From Desulfosarcinaceae bacterium (GTDB lineage Bacteria; Desulfobacterota; Desulfobacteria; Desulfobacterales; Desulfosarcinaceae), in contig JASJCL010000034.1 in NCBI GenBank assembly GCA_030066015.1, positions 1 through 63,321 of the forward strand: a stretch of DNA of 63,321 nucleotides. Direction: 5' to 3'. The notes below the pieces were generated by a model. That model saw nothing but the letters and a program-made list of their open reading frames with translations. It was not told the origin of the DNA and searched no databases. Positions within the stretch are counted from its first letter, which is position 1. Each line of letters begins with the position of its first letter. Shown here piece after piece: positions 35,700 through 44,785 of this stretch. Both the position numbers and the translations under genes were made by a program.

Positions 35700-38600
35700 G
35701 GGCGATACACCGTAACGCTGTTGGGGTCGACACTCACCTCGAAACGCCTGCGCAAGGCGGTCAGGTAGGGGCTTAGGGGTGCCGGCGCATCGTTGATCGT
35801 CTCAATGGTGATCGCGCCGGAGCCGTTCATTTTAAACTTAAGCAAATGATCGTAAACAATTAGATATTGTTCTAAATATTTTTCGTCGACATCCGGCTGA
35901 ATAGAGAGGCTGCGTCCTCGGCGGGCACTCACCACCACCAAGCGACTGCCGTGGTAGACAAGGTGGGTGGTGGGCCTACGGGCGGGCAGATCCATCCCCG
36001 TCAGACCCAGGCCGCAGCAACTGGCCGGGTCTGCGGCGTTGAGGCAGAAGATGGCCTCCCGATTGAGTCCCCGGGCCAGGGTTTGACCAAGTTCCGGAGA
36101 GATGAACTGGGGGCCGGGGGCACCTTCGATGAAGTGTCCGCCCACGACCTCGCCGGCAAGCTCCATGAGTCGCAGTGCGTGAAACAGCCGATGCCAGGCA
36201 AAGGCCGGCAATTCATTGGCCACTAGAGAACGAAAAAGGATGCCGTAGCGGTGGAGCAGCAGACGGACCCGTTCTTTCTCGGTTTCCAGCGCGGCCAACT
36301 CATCCGGCGGCGGTGGTGCTATGGCGGGGCGGTACCAGTTGCCGGGAACCTTCAGATGCCGAGGCCTTGCGCCGCGGCCGCGCCGCCGACGTCCACGCGT
36401 GGGCCTAGCGGCCGCCGGCATCGCTGCCGGCCACTTGAAGCGGTTGGCAAGCCCCTGTCGAACCGCATGATATCCGTCATTGACCAGATCTCCCGCCCAG
36501 ACCGATTCCCAGATGTCTCGGTAGCGCCTGTCCCACGGCCCCTCCCCCGGAAGGCTATCGAAGGGATAGCGGGCGCCAGGAGTTTCCGCGCCTCCGGGGC
36601 TCCCCGCTGAATCATGGTCAAGCTCCCCCGCTGCGTCATCGGTCCCCTTCGGCAGCGTAATCAGATCCAGCTCGTCGGCATAGCAGAATGTCAACCGCTG
36701 GGGGCCGCAGCCCCACCAGATCAACTCCTCCGCCTGAAGAACGGCATCCAGCCAAGTCGATTGATAGTCGGGAATGCGGGCCGGCAGTAGTTCCGACTCC
36801 CACTGGGCAGCAATGGCCGGCCAGCCGGCAAGCGTGACCAGGTGCTGCTGAACCGCTGTAGGACCCTTCACGTCCGGCGGGGGTGCTCCCGGCGGCCTAT
36901 CCGCATCGTCAACGGTCTGACATTCTTGGCCGCACAGCCCCTGGTGGTGGGCCATGAGCAGGGGCAGATCCGCCGTCGGCAGGGCTTCGATAGCCACGCG
37001 CCGCGACGCGCGACCCATCCGCAGGAGGATTTCGTAGTTTTCGACATCACAGATCTGAATATCCTCGGATTGGGCGATCAAGGGCCCCTGGATGAGGCGG
37101 TCAGCGTGCACGAGCGCAGCCACCCACGCATCCAGGTGGTGGCGTTGCAACATCAGGGTGGTGGCCACCCAGGATACCGTCACCGGCCCATAGTAGCTGA
37201 TCCACTGGGAAAGCAGCGATTCCGACGGTGGCGGCGACGCGTCGGTGGACGGGGGCGCTTGCAGGGGCAATCCACTTGTCAGGTGCCGCAATTGGATCGA
37301 TGCCGCCGGCCACAGCGCGGCGTGCAGATCGGTCGCCATGTCACGACAGACCACCAGGCCAGCGTCCGTTTGATGCCGGCCTGGCGGTACCAGACAGCCC
37401 AGGCGGTCCGCCACCGAGGGCAGGAGGGCGTCCGGAGCGATTTGATGGTCGCGCTGGACCGCCCCCAGCAGCCGCTGCCATTCGGCAAGTGGCAAGAGGA
37501 GACGATCCCGCACCCACGCTTCCAATTCGAGAACATCGGCCGGCGCATAATCTGGTGAGGTCCGCTGGCGCTTGGCTTCGAATTCGGCCGCCAGATCGGC
37601 CGCCACCTGGGGCTGCAGCTGCTGAGCGTAAACCACCTCTTTGAGTAGATCCCTCTGTAGATGAGAACGCCCTGCTTCCCGTGCGCTGTCATCGCGGTAC
37701 ATTAAGGTATTGATCTGCCCCCAGGCGGCAGCCTGCGCCATGGGACTGGGGCTGGCGGTGGTGATCTCGCTGTGGCGGATCACACCGTCCGCGATCTCGT
37801 TCAGGCGGGTCTCGAGGGCTTCCAGATCGAACCCGTCGTTGAGGCAGCTCCGCCAGGCTTCCAGGAGGAGGGGAAAGTCCTCGAACGGCATCACGGCCGC
37901 CAGCAGTTTTTGAGATTTGAGGCGCGTCATCCAGAGCGGCATGCGGCGCTTCAGGCTGCCCCGAGTCAGCAGCAGGGCCCTTCCCGCGGCGGTGCGGAAC
38001 CGCGCGCCGAAATAGCCCGACCCCTCCAACCGCCGCTGAAGCAGCGGCAACAGGCGGCGGGCGTCTACCAAGCTGAGGAATTGGTCCAGGTCCAGCGCGG
38101 GTGGATTGATGATGAGGATGAGGTCGTCTTGGGCGAAGATCTCCGGTGCCTGACCCAGCTCTGCCTCCAAGGCGGCCTCCAGTGCCAGGGCCAGCGGCCA
38201 ATTGAGCTGGCCCCCCCACGGGAGGTGCAGGGCAAGTTGGTGACCGGGAGCGCCGCCCGGGCCGGAGTGAATGTGCTCCATCACCAGATGATGTCGATGG
38301 GGCAGCGGGCAGCCGGTGTGCTGCTGCTGTTGCCGTAACCAGCGGATGAGCCCTTCAGCGGCCGGCTGATCGAGGGCGTACTCCTGCTGGAGTACCTGGC
38401 TGAGCGCTGAGTCCTGCAGGCGGCCGTCGATCCATTCGAGAAATTCGGCAATGCGGGTCGCGAAGTGGGCGTTACGTCCCCCGCTGTCGGCGCGCCAGAA
38501 CGGCGGCGCCATTCGGCTCCCTGGCGCAGGAACGACAAATACGTCACTGGCCGTTATTTTTTGGATGCGCCAGTTCTGCGTCCCCAGGGTGAACACCTGG

Positions 38601-40237
38601 CCAATGCGGGCCTCCCAGACGAATTCCTCATCCAACTCACCGATGCGGGAACCCTCATGGTGGTGGCGCAGGGTAAAGTAGCCGCGGTCAGGGATGGTCC
38701 CGCCCGATAGATAGAGGGCCTGCAGGGCGCCTCTGCGGGCCTGCACGAGACCGGTTTGGGGGTCAATGGCGACACGTGCTTTCAGTTCACGCAGGCGGGT
38801 GCTGGCGTATCGACCGGTGAGCATGTTCAGGACCAGGTCGAATTGGCGTTCACTCAAGTGGTGGTAGGGTGCTGCACAGCGGATGCGCAGGTACAACTCC
38901 CGGCGATTGGTGGGTTCCAGCGCCACCATCCCCACCACCACCTGGGCCAGCACATCCAGGGGCGCCAGGATGGGTAGCAGGGGGTCGATGTCCTGGGTGA
39001 CAATGGCCCGGCCTAAGACCGCCGCCGGTACCAAGTCCGCGGGATGGGTGCAGAAAATGCTGGTCCGACTGGCGGCGCCCACCCGATGGCCGGCCCTGCC
39101 GGCGCGCTGGACGGCGCTGGCGATGGAGGGCGGCGTTTGCAATTGAACCACCTCCTCCAGGGCACCGATGTCTATCCCCAGTTCAAGTGAACTGGTGGCG
39201 AAGACCGCCTTGAGCTCACCCCGCTTGAGGCGCGTTTCGACCTGTTGGCGAATGTTGGGTGCCAACGAACCGTGGTGGGCGTAGGCCAAAAGGGTCTCGG
39301 CGGCCGTGTTGACCAGGTAGGCCATCTTTTCGGAGAGCTTGCGGCTGGGGGTAAAGACCAGTGTCGAGCGGTTCTGTCGGATCTTGGCGAGCAGGGCATC
39401 GGCCAATGGTTCCCAAACGCTGTCTCGATTGCCGTCGTTTTGGGGGACGGCGGGATAGTGAACCCGGACGTCGTAGCGTTTTTGCTCCCCGGTCTGGACG
39501 ATCTTCACCGGACGCCGGCGGTAGAGCGGCGCGCTGGGAGACCCTTCGAGTGCATAGCCGCCAACGAAGTGGGCAATGGCGTCGAGAGGCCGGACGGTTG
39601 CCGAGAGTGCCACCCGCTGAAATTCACCGCTGATGAGCGCTAGCCGTTCTACCGCCGTGATCAGGTGGACACCGCGCTTACCGCCGGCCACGGCATGGAT
39701 CTCGTCGAGGATGACGGTCTTCAGGTCCTGCAGAAGGCTCTGCCCGCCCCGCGAGTTGAGCAGGAGATTGAGGCTCTCCGGTGTGGTGATGAGGATCTCG
39801 GGCGGCTGCCGCAGCATGCGACGCCGCTCGCTTTGGGGCGTATCGCCGCTGCGGGTAAGTACGCGAACGGGGGGTGAATGGCCGGTTGGGTCGGCGAACA
39901 GCGGCAAAAGCGCGCGCAAGGGGATCAAAAGATTACGGCGCACATCCGTATTGAGCGCCTTGAGCGGTGATACGTAGAGCACCCGCGGTCGACCGCCGCT
40001 CCAGGCCCCGCTGAGCAGCTGGTTGAGGGCCCAGAGAAAGGCCGCCAGGGTTTTGCCGCTGCCCGTCGGTGCCGTCAGCAGGAGGTGATCGCCCCGGGCG
40101 ATGACGGGCCAGGCCATTTTTTGAACCTCGGAGGCCGAGCCGTAGCGCTCCCGGAACCAGCGGGTAATGCGACCGTCAAAGGGTTTCAATGGATCGGGGT
40201 CGCGGTGGGGATGCTTTTTTGATGTCTTGGCGGGCAC
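35681..40237 (-). CDS. lhr: Lhr-type large ATP-dependent helicase
   Basis: 1518 residues, close to full-length E. coli Lhr (about 1538). Superfamily 2 motifs: Walker A APTGSGKTLAAFLWAL near residue 57, DEIH box VILDEIHAVAGGKRGVHL near 172, SLELGIDIGALEEVVQ near 350, and QRAGRAGHRVGAASRT (motif VI) near 375. A winged-helix/beta-barrel Lhr core follows, and then the long Lhr C-terminal region (winged helices like AlkZ/YcaQ) with SQWISYYGPVTVSWVATTL. It is a 3'-5' translocase implicated in DNA repair; some Lhr-CTD regions are uracil glycosylases. GTG start, with AGGT upstream. First gene of the unit leading to FliK-like, FlhB-like and fabH. Confidence 0.93.
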   Translation of the reverse strand: MPAKTSKKHPHRDPDPLKPFDGRITRWFRERYGSASEVQKMAWPVIARGDHLLLTAPTGSGKTLAAFLWALNQLLSGAWSGGRPRVLYVSPLKALNTDVRRNLLIPLRALLPLFADPTGHSPPVRVLTRSGDTPQSERRRMLRQPPEILITTPESLNLLLNSRGGQSLLQDLKTVILDEIHAVAGGKRGVHLITAVERLALISGEFQRVALSATVRPLDAIAHFVGGYALEGSPSAPLYRRRPVKIVQTGEQKRYDVRVHYPAVPQNDGNRDSVWEPLADALLAKIRQNRSTLVFTPSRKLSEKMAYLVNTAAETLLAYAHHGSLAPNIRQQVETRLKRGELKAVFATSSLELGIDIGALEEVVQLQTPPSIASAVQRAGRAGHRVGAASRTSIFCTHPADLVPAAVLGRAIVTQDIDPLLPILAPLDVLAQVVVGMVALEPTNRRELYLRIRCAAPYHHLSERQFDLVLNMLTGRYASTRLRELKARVAIDPQTGLVQARRGALQALYLSGGTIPDRGYFTLRHHHEGSRIGELDEEFVWEARIGQVFTLGTQNWRIQKITASDVFVVPAPGSRMAPPFWRADSGGRNAHFATRIAEFLEWIDGRLQDSALSQVLQQEYALDQPAAEGLIRWLRQQQQHTGCPLPHRHHLVMEHIHSGPGGAPGHQLALHLPWGGQLNWPLALALEAALEAELGQAPEIFAQDDLILIINPPALDLDQFLSLVDARRLLPLLQRRLEGSGYFGARFRTAAGRALLLTRGSLKRRMPLWMTRLKSQKLLAAVMPFEDFPLLLEAWRSCLNDGFDLEALETRLNEIADGVIRHSEITTASPSPMAQAAAWGQINTLMYRDDSAREAGRSHLQRDLLKEVVYAQQLQPQVAADLAAEFEAKRQRTSPDYAPADVLELEAWVRDRLLLPLAEWQRLLGAVQRDHQIAPDALLPSVADRLGCLVPPGRHQTDAGLVVCRDMATDLHAALWPAASIQLRHLTSGLPLQAPPSTDASPPPSESLLSQWISYYGPVTVSWVATTLMLQRHHLDAWVAALVHADRLIQGPLIAQSEDIQICDVENYEILLRMGRASRRVAIEALPTADLPLLMAHHQGLCGQECQTVDDADRPPGAPPPDVKGPTAVQQHLVTLAGWPAIAAQWESELLPARIPDYQSTWLDAVLQAEELIWWGCGPQRLTFCYADELDLITLPKGTDDAAGELDHDSAGSPGGAETPGARYPFDSLPGEGPWDRRYRDIWESVWAGDLVNDGYHAVRQGLANRFKWPAAMPAAARPTRGRRRRGRGARPRHLKVPGNWYRPAIAPPPPDELAALETEKERVRLLLHRYGILFRSLVANELPAFAWHRLFHALRLMELAGEVVGGHFIEGAPGPQFISPELGQTLARGLNREAIFCLNAADPASCCGLGLTGMDLPARRPTTHLVYHGSRLVVVSARRGRSLSIQPDVDEKYLEQYLIVYDHLLKFKMNGSGAITIETINDAPAPLSPYLTALRRRFEVSVDPNSVTVYRPWISSA

Positions 40238-40335
40238 TTTGTGGTACCTATTTCAATCGTCGTTCGCGTGCCATGATCAACCTGTACACCCGGTAGGGCC
40301 TCACCCCGCGAGATGAAAGGGGACGCAAAAAAGCC

Positions 40336-40671
40336 ATGTCCGGATTCCAAGAGATCCTCCTCATCGTCCTCATTCTCCTGGCCATCTTCTTCATTCCCCG
40401 GATCTCTGCCCGAAACACCGGTTCACCTTCCCCGGGGCCCCTCCCCCGGCGGCTGCCGCATCCTCTCAGTGGTCGGCTGCGACTGGCCATTTTAACCTCG
40501 GTGGTCTGGTTGTGCGGCGCCAGTCTTTACTTCCGCCCCTGGCAAGGCGACTGGGTCGCCTTTGGCGCCATTGGTGCCCTGCCGCTGGTGGTCGCCTGGG
40601 GCGTATACTGGGTTATCAGCGGTTATCGAACGCAGGATCGCAAACCGCGCTTTATGGATAAAAGGAGATGA
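40336..40671 (+). CDS. Small membrane protein of unknown function
   Basis: 111 residues: three hydrophobic helices (EILLIVLILLAIFFIP at about 6-21, LAILTSVVWLCGASLYF at about 49-65, GAIGALPLVVAWGVYWVIS at about 76-94) and a basic C-terminal tail. A Pro/Gly-rich loop joins helices 1 and 2. It is divergent from lhr and 4 bases upstream of the Cys-repeat gene, so the two form a small operon. I do not recognise the family. Confidence 0.7.
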   Translation: MSGFQEILLIVLILLAIFFIPRISARNTGSPSPGPLPRRLPHPLSGRLRLAILTSVVWLCGASLYFRPWQGDWVAFGAIGALPLVVAWGVYWVISGYRTQDRKPRFMDKRR

Positions 40672-40675
40672 CGCA

Positions 40676-41110
40676 ATGACCCATGCGGACGCCGGCCACT
40701 ACGCGGCCAAACATCCCCAGGGAACGCGCTTGAACACCGCCATCGCGGAGGAGATCACCAAACGGGTGGCGGACAACCATCTCTCCTGTGCCGCCGCCCA
40801 CGCCATCGCCGACGGGGTCGGTGTATCGCCTGCAGAGGTGGGCCGCAACATGGATCTCATGGAGATCCGTCTGAGCAAATGCCAGCTGGGGCTTTTCGGT
40901 TACAGCCCAGAAAAAAAATGCGTTACACCCGCTGACGACGTGTCACCCGATCTGGCAGCGGCCATCCGGGGCGCTGTGACCAATGGACGCCTTCCCTGTC
41001 AGAGCGCCTGGCAGATCGCCGCCCAAAACGGCATCAAGCGGATGGCGGTGTCGGCCGCCTGTGAAGCGCTGGCGGTTAAGGTAAAGCCCTGTCAGCTGGG
41101 CGCCTTTTGA
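40676..41110 (+). CDS. Tandem-repeat Cys protein with two Cys-Gln-Leu-Gly-x-Phe units
   Basis: 144 residues from ATG 40676 (AAAAGGAGATG just upstream). The protein is an internal duplication: unit 1 (about 22-75) and unit 2 (about 95-144) both have a helical stretch, a Cys (38 and 108), a second helix, and a final Cys in KCQLGLF / PCQLGAF (69 and 139). The spacing Cys-x30-Cys is identical in both copies. This looks like two small helical, possibly winged-helix-like, domains each with two cysteines that might bind a metal or form a redox pair. Co-operonic with the small membrane protein. No function can be assigned. Confidence 0.72.
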   Translation: MTHADAGHYAAKHPQGTRLNTAIAEEITKRVADNHLSCAAAHAIADGVGVSPAEVGRNMDLMEIRLSKCQLGLFGYSPEKKCVTPADDVSPDLAAAIRGAVTNGRLPCQSAWQIAAQNGIKRMAVSAACEALAVKVKPCQLGAF

Positions 41111-41144
41111 AGCGGCAGCGGGCAGCCCCTGCCGCCCCCGTCGG

Positions 41145-41651
41145 TTAATCGGCGGCGATGGCATCCCGCAAATAGCGGAAGAGATTTCTGGCCGCTTTGC
41201 GTTTGGCGGGCACCGCCTGCGCCCGCTGGTACGCAGCGACCAGTCCCGCCAACCGAGCATCATCCACCGAAGGGCAGCGCTGACGGATATCGGCCATCGC
41301 CCTTCCTTCGCCCGCCAGAAGGGCGTCCCGCCATCTCTCCACCTCTCTGAACCGACGCACCGCTTCACGGTCTCCTTGGGCGAGCCGTGCCAATGCCCTC
41401 TCGATCGGCGTGGGATCCAACTGCCGCATCAGCGCTCCAATACGTTGAAGCTGCCGTCGACGGGCCCCGTGTTTGCGCATCTTCCGGGCGTCGGCCACTG
41501 CCTCGGCCAGCTCTGCGGGCATGGGGATACCGCCGAGTTGCTCCTCCGGCAGCGCCACCAGACGCTCTCCCAACTGCTGGCGTTCTTTGGCCACTCGCTT
41601 TTTTTGGGTCCGGCTGATCGGTGGCGATGGCTTCTCCTTGGTGCTGGACAT
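41145..41651 (-). CDS. darP: Dual-action ribosomal maturation protein DarP (YjgA/DUF615)
   Basis: 168 residues, the normal YjgA length. N-terminal basic segment ISRTQKKRVAKERQQLGERLVALP, then two helical bundles ending in RQLDPTPIERALARL and LFRYLRDAI. In E. coli the protein associates with 50S precursors and helps 23S rRNA maturation. It is 7 bases downstream of the next upstream gene, so probably cotranscribed with it. Confidence 0.85.
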   Translation of the reverse strand: MSSTKEKPSPPISRTQKKRVAKERQQLGERLVALPEEQLGGIPMPAELAEAVADARKMRKHGARRRQLQRIGALMRQLDPTPIERALARLAQGDREAVRRFREVERWRDALLAGEGRAMADIRQRCPSVDDARLAGLVAAYQRAQAVPAKRKAARNLFRYLRDAIAAD

Positions 41652-41658
41652 GAATCAT

Positions 41659-42000
41659 TTAGCCCGGCATCACGTCGTCTACGCGAAAGGGAGTGCAGCG
41701 TACCGCGATGCTGCCCTTGCGCACCCACGCTCGAACCACCGTGACCGTCTCGTCGGCGTCATTGACGATGTTGGGGAGCTCTTCGACGAAGGCGACGTCG
41801 TCCCGGTTCAGTTCATAATAGAAGGTGTTGCGGCTGTATGGATCGACCACAAGAATCACCTTCTGGTCATCGTGAGGATGTTTGCGGGGCGAGCCGCTGA
41901 ACGCAACGTGGGTCTGTCGCAGCTGGCTGATATTCCCCGGATAGCGGAAGGTCTGCACCTCGAATTTCATGGTCTCTTGAAGATAGTGAAGGGGTTTCAT
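41659..42000 (-). CDS. Small conserved protein of unknown function
   Basis: 113 residues from ATG 42000, where GAGGT sits four bases upstream; the open frame extends 16 codons further without a site. Conserved-looking stretches are HVAFSGSPRKHPHD, KVILVVDPYSRNTFYYEL and FVEELPNIV. From memory, similar small proteins in anaerobic Desulfobacterota are sometimes labelled inorganic pyrophosphatase Ppa, but I see no pyrophosphatase signature of either known class, so I leave the function open. Lies between ybaK and darP on the same strand. Confidence 0.7.
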   Translation of the reverse strand: MKPLHYLQETMKFEVQTFRYPGNISQLRQTHVAFSGSPRKHPHDDQKVILVVDPYSRNTFYYELNRDDVAFVEELPNIVNDADETVTVVRAWVRKGSIAVRCTPFRVDDVMPG

Positions 42001-42049
42001 GGGTACCTCGTTGCGTTCTGTAAAATGTCGCTCGGGGCTGGATCCCACC

Positions 42050-42535
42050 TCAGTCTTGACCCACGCTGACGGCTACGGCACCCAAGATGCGCTGAAGCTC
42101 AGCCGGATGCAGCGCCACCAGCATCCCCCGCCGGCCAGCGTTGATGTGGATCGTGTCGAGCTCAAAAATGGTGGCCTCCGCATAGACCGGCAGGCGGGTC
42201 CGGGTTCCGAACGGGCTGATGCCCCCCACCGGATACCCTGTCAGTTTCTCGGCAAGGGCCGGCTCACAGGGCTGAATCTTGCGGGCACCGATTTGCCGGG
42301 CCAGGGCGCGTGTGGAGACCGCCGTGCCGCCGTGCATTAAGATGAGCAGGGCATCGCCGTTCTTGCGCCGCATCACCAAGGTTTTAATCACCCGATGGGG
42401 CGAGAGCTTCAGGCACTCCGCAGCATGCACCGCACCACCATGGGGGCGATAGGGATATTGGCGCACCGAAAAGTCAACCCTGGCCTGACGCAGAACCCGT
42501 ATCGCCGCTGTTGCCGGATATGCTTTGCGTCCCAT
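42050..42535 (-). CDS. ybaK: Cys-tRNA(Pro)/Cys-tRNA(Cys) deacylase, YbaK/EbsC family
   Basis: Hydrolyses mischarged Cys-tRNA(Pro). 161 residues from ATG 42535; the open frame runs 52 codons further upstream but that extension is basic and low-complexity. Family motifs: PATAAIRVLRQARVDF near the start, VIKTLVMR with the conserved lysine, YPVGGISPFGTRTRLPVYAE (GGxSPxG loop), and a C-terminal HINAGRRGMLVALHP. Last upstream gene of a small leftward cluster with the conserved protein and darP. Confidence 0.9.
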   Translation of the reverse strand: MGRKAYPATAAIRVLRQARVDFSVRQYPYRPHGGAVHAAECLKLSPHRVIKTLVMRRKNGDALLILMHGGTAVSTRALARQIGARKIQPCEPALAEKLTGYPVGGISPFGTRTRLPVYAEATIFELDTIHINAGRRGMLVALHPAELQRILGAVAVSVGQD

Positions 42536-43053
42536 ACCGTCTGCTCTTGGCTGCGAGTGGTAGCGGATAGCGCGGCCGGTTCGTCCCAGGGTCCAAGCGG
42601 CCGGCGGCCATCCGACCCGGGCCGCCGATCGCCGGTGCAACCCGTGAAAGCGCTTGACATCGTGACCCGAATTATACCAAGTTGATGCCATAATTCAAAC
42701 AGGCTTTCTTCTGATCGGACGTTCGCGCAAATGAATCTATCTATCCGAAACGCCTACTATTACTTCACGTATTCTTACGTCTATTGACGGCCTGCTGGCC
42801 AAGCGTGAGGCGTCTTGCCGCCATATGCGGTGGACACCACTGGCAACCGCAACCCTCACGAGATATGGGCAAGCAGGCCGATCCCGACCCCATCCGGTAT
42901 CACCGGACCGATGGCCCAGCGACGGGCCAGCCATTTCCAATTACAGACCGTATCGCGCCGAACACGCCCGCCACCGCTGACGTTGGGCAGCCATATCACG
43001 GGGTGTCGCGGCAGGCGCAGGCGGTCACAGACCTTAAGCGAAAGGGAGCCGTC
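42536..43053. other. Divergent intergenic region before the TRAP operon
   Basis: About 520 bases between leftward ybaK and rightward dctP. Open frames here are not codon-like or have no ribosome site. A TTGACA at 42654-42659 is followed by TATACC only 13 bases later, too short a spacer for a standard promoter. I saw no sigma-54 GG-N10-GC element, so dct regulation is not resolved. Confidence 0.5.
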
Positions 43054-44079
43054 ATGAATCGCAACCGAAACGCAGCATGGATTATCTTCTCTGTGTCCTT
43101 GATCGCCTTTCTGAGTTTCGCCGGGACCGTTTTCGCCGAGACCACCCAGTTGACCTACAGCATCTTTTTCCCGGCCACCCACGGACAGGCCGAGGCCGGC
43201 ATGGCCTGGGCCAAGGAGGTGGAGAAGCGCAGCCAGGGTCAGGTCAAAATCACGGTTTTTCCGGGCGGCACCCTGACCAAGGCCAATCAGTGCTATGACG
43301 GCGTCGTCAACGGCATCTCCGATATCGGTATGTCGGTATTCGCCTACAATCGAGGGCGCTTTCCCGTGATGGAGGCGGTCGATCTGCCCCTCGGTTATCC
43401 CAATGGCAAGGTGGCCACCAAAGTGGTCAACGACTTCTTCCAGCAGGTCCAGCCCAAGGAGCTGTCTGACGTGAAAGTACTCTATTTGCACGCCCATGGG
43501 CCTGGCCTGTTGCACACCAAAAAGCCGGTACGGGCGCTGGCCGACATGGATAAGCTCAAGATCCGCTCCACCGGTTTGAGTGCCAAGGTGGTGGAAGCAC
43601 TCGGCGCCATTCCGGTCGCCATGCCCCAGGGAGCCACCTATGAATCGCTCCAGAAAGGCGTGGTGGAGGGTACCTTCGGACCCATCGAGGTGCTCAAAGG
43701 ATGGCGGCAGGCCGAGGTGGTCAAGTACACCACCGATTGTAGAGGGGTCGGCTACACCACGGCCATGTTCGTCGTCATGAACCTGAAAAAGTGGAACGCC
43801 CTCGACGACCCACTAAAGCAAGTGTTCGAGAGCGTCAGCGCCGAGTGGATCGACGTCCACGGCGCGAAATGGGACGAGGTCGACGCTGCTGGTCGGGCCT
43901 TCACTCAGGAACTGGGCAATAGCATTATCGATCTGGATCCCGCCGAAAGCGACCGCTGGAAAGCGGCCGTTGCCCCCATCTTGGATGACTATGTCACCCG
44001 TACCAAGTCAACCGGCATCGACGGAAAACCACTGGTTGACAATCTCAAGGCGATGATTCAGAAATACGCCGCCGAGTAG
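43054..44079 (+). CDS. dctP: TRAP transporter solute-binding protein (DctP family)
   Basis: Periplasmic receptor of a tripartite ATP-independent carboxylate transporter. 341 residues from ATG 43054 with AAAGGGAG upstream. A signal peptide with hydrophobic core (WIIFSVSLIAFLSFAGTVFA, cut near AFA^ET). Family features: YSIFFPATHGQAEAGMAWAKEV and QVKITVFPGG near the N-terminus, VKVLYLHAHGPG in the middle, the Arg-containing KIRSTGLSAKVVEALGA (substrate carboxylate clamp), and GVVEGTFGPIEVLKGW. Substrate cannot be read from sequence. Followed by dctQ after an 86-base gap with a strong hairpin. Confidence 0.92.
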   Translation: MNRNRNAAWIIFSVSLIAFLSFAGTVFAETTQLTYSIFFPATHGQAEAGMAWAKEVEKRSQGQVKITVFPGGTLTKANQCYDGVVNGISDIGMSVFAYNRGRFPVMEAVDLPLGYPNGKVATKVVNDFFQQVQPKELSDVKVLYLHAHGPGLLHTKKPVRALADMDKLKIRSTGLSAKVVEALGAIPVAMPQGATYESLQKGVVEGTFGPIEVLKGWRQAEVVKYTTDCRGVGYTTAMFVVMNLKKWNALDDPLKQVFESVSAEWIDVHGAKWDEVDAAGRAFTQELGNSIIDLDPAESDRWKAAVAPILDDYVTRTKSTGIDGKPLVDNLKAMIQKYAAE

Positions 44080-44094
44080 AAGGCGTGCGCCGGA

Positions 44095-44135
44095 GTGCCA
44101 GCCGACCGGTACACGGGTACGCGGTCGGTTGGCAC
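44095..44135 (+). promoter_or_regulatory. Strong intergenic hairpin between dctP and dctQ
   Basis: A 14-base stem with one G-U pair (44095-44108 with 44122-44135) continues after a one-base bulge into GTAC/GTAC. No U-tract follows. It is placed to protect the dctP mRNA and to lower dctQM expression, as expected when the receptor is needed in excess over the permease. Confidence 0.65.
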
Positions 44136-44165
44136 ACCTGAACGCCCTTTGCCAGGGGACTGCAC

Positions 44166-44681
44166 ATGGGCAAAAGTGGATTGCAGCGGTTTGAGAAAAG
44201 CCTCATCGTCATAGCGCGATGGTTTAATTGGGTGGCCTGCATCGCCGTGATCGCCATGATGGTGCTGACCTGTCTCGATGTAGGGCTGCGCTTTTTCCGC
44301 CGCCCTATCCCCGGCACTTATGAGGTGGTGGGGATGCTGGGGGCAGTATTCGTGGCCTTCTCTCTGGCGGAAACCTCTCTCAAACGCGGCCATATCGCCG
44401 TCGACTTTCTGGTGCGCAAGCTCAATCCCGCCTGGCAGGCGGCCATCGACGCGGCCAATGCCGCCATCTGCGGCGCCCTGTTTGGCCTGATTGCCTGGCA
44501 GAGCCTGCGCTACGCCCATGATCTGCGAATCAGCGGGGAGGTTTCCATGACACTCCAGCTCCCCCTTTACCCCTTCGTGCACGCCATCGCCCTGGGATGT
44601 GGATTGCTGGCCATCGTTCTCGTCGCCCGCGCCCTCCAGCAGGTGGCCCTGGCGATGACGACGACCAGGCCGTCGACTTGA
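44166..44681 (+). CDS. dctQ: TRAP transporter small membrane subunit (DctQ family)
   Basis: 171 residues with four predicted helices: WVACIAVIAMMVLTCLDVGL, YEVVGMLGAVFVAFSLA, a third around AICGALFGLIAWQSL, and a C-terminal one LGCGLLAIVLVARAL. The early LDVGLRFFRRPIPGTYEVVG pattern (in parts) is the DctQ hallmark. Pairs with DctM to form the sodium-coupled permease. Lies between dctP and dctM. Confidence 0.9.
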   Translation: MGKSGLQRFEKSLIVIARWFNWVACIAVIAMMVLTCLDVGLRFFRRPIPGTYEVVGMLGAVFVAFSLAETSLKRGHIAVDFLVRKLNPAWQAAIDAANAAICGALFGLIAWQSLRYAHDLRISGEVSMTLQLPLYPFVHAIALGCGLLAIVLVARALQQVALAMTTTRPST

Positions 44682-44710
44682 GGTAACCCGTCAACCCCGA
44701 ATCGTTGCAG

Positions 44711-44742
44711 TGGGCGCGGCCTCCCGGAACCGGGTCCGCCCA
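44711..44742 (+). promoter_or_regulatory. Hairpin between dctQ and dctM
   Basis: Outer stem TGGGCG (44711-44716) with CGCCCA (44737-44742) and an inner CCCG/CGGG tetraloop hairpin (44723-44734), separated by an asymmetric internal loop. Possibly an RNA processing or stability element, parallel to the dctP-dctQ hairpin. Confidence 0.45.
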
Positions 44743-44785
44743 ATTTCCGATGCGCCCCTGCAATGGATGAAACGACCACTGCCCT

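Noticed and set aside
42654-42678. TTGACA ... TATACC before dctP
   Set aside because: Spacer of only 13 bases, and far from the dctP start.
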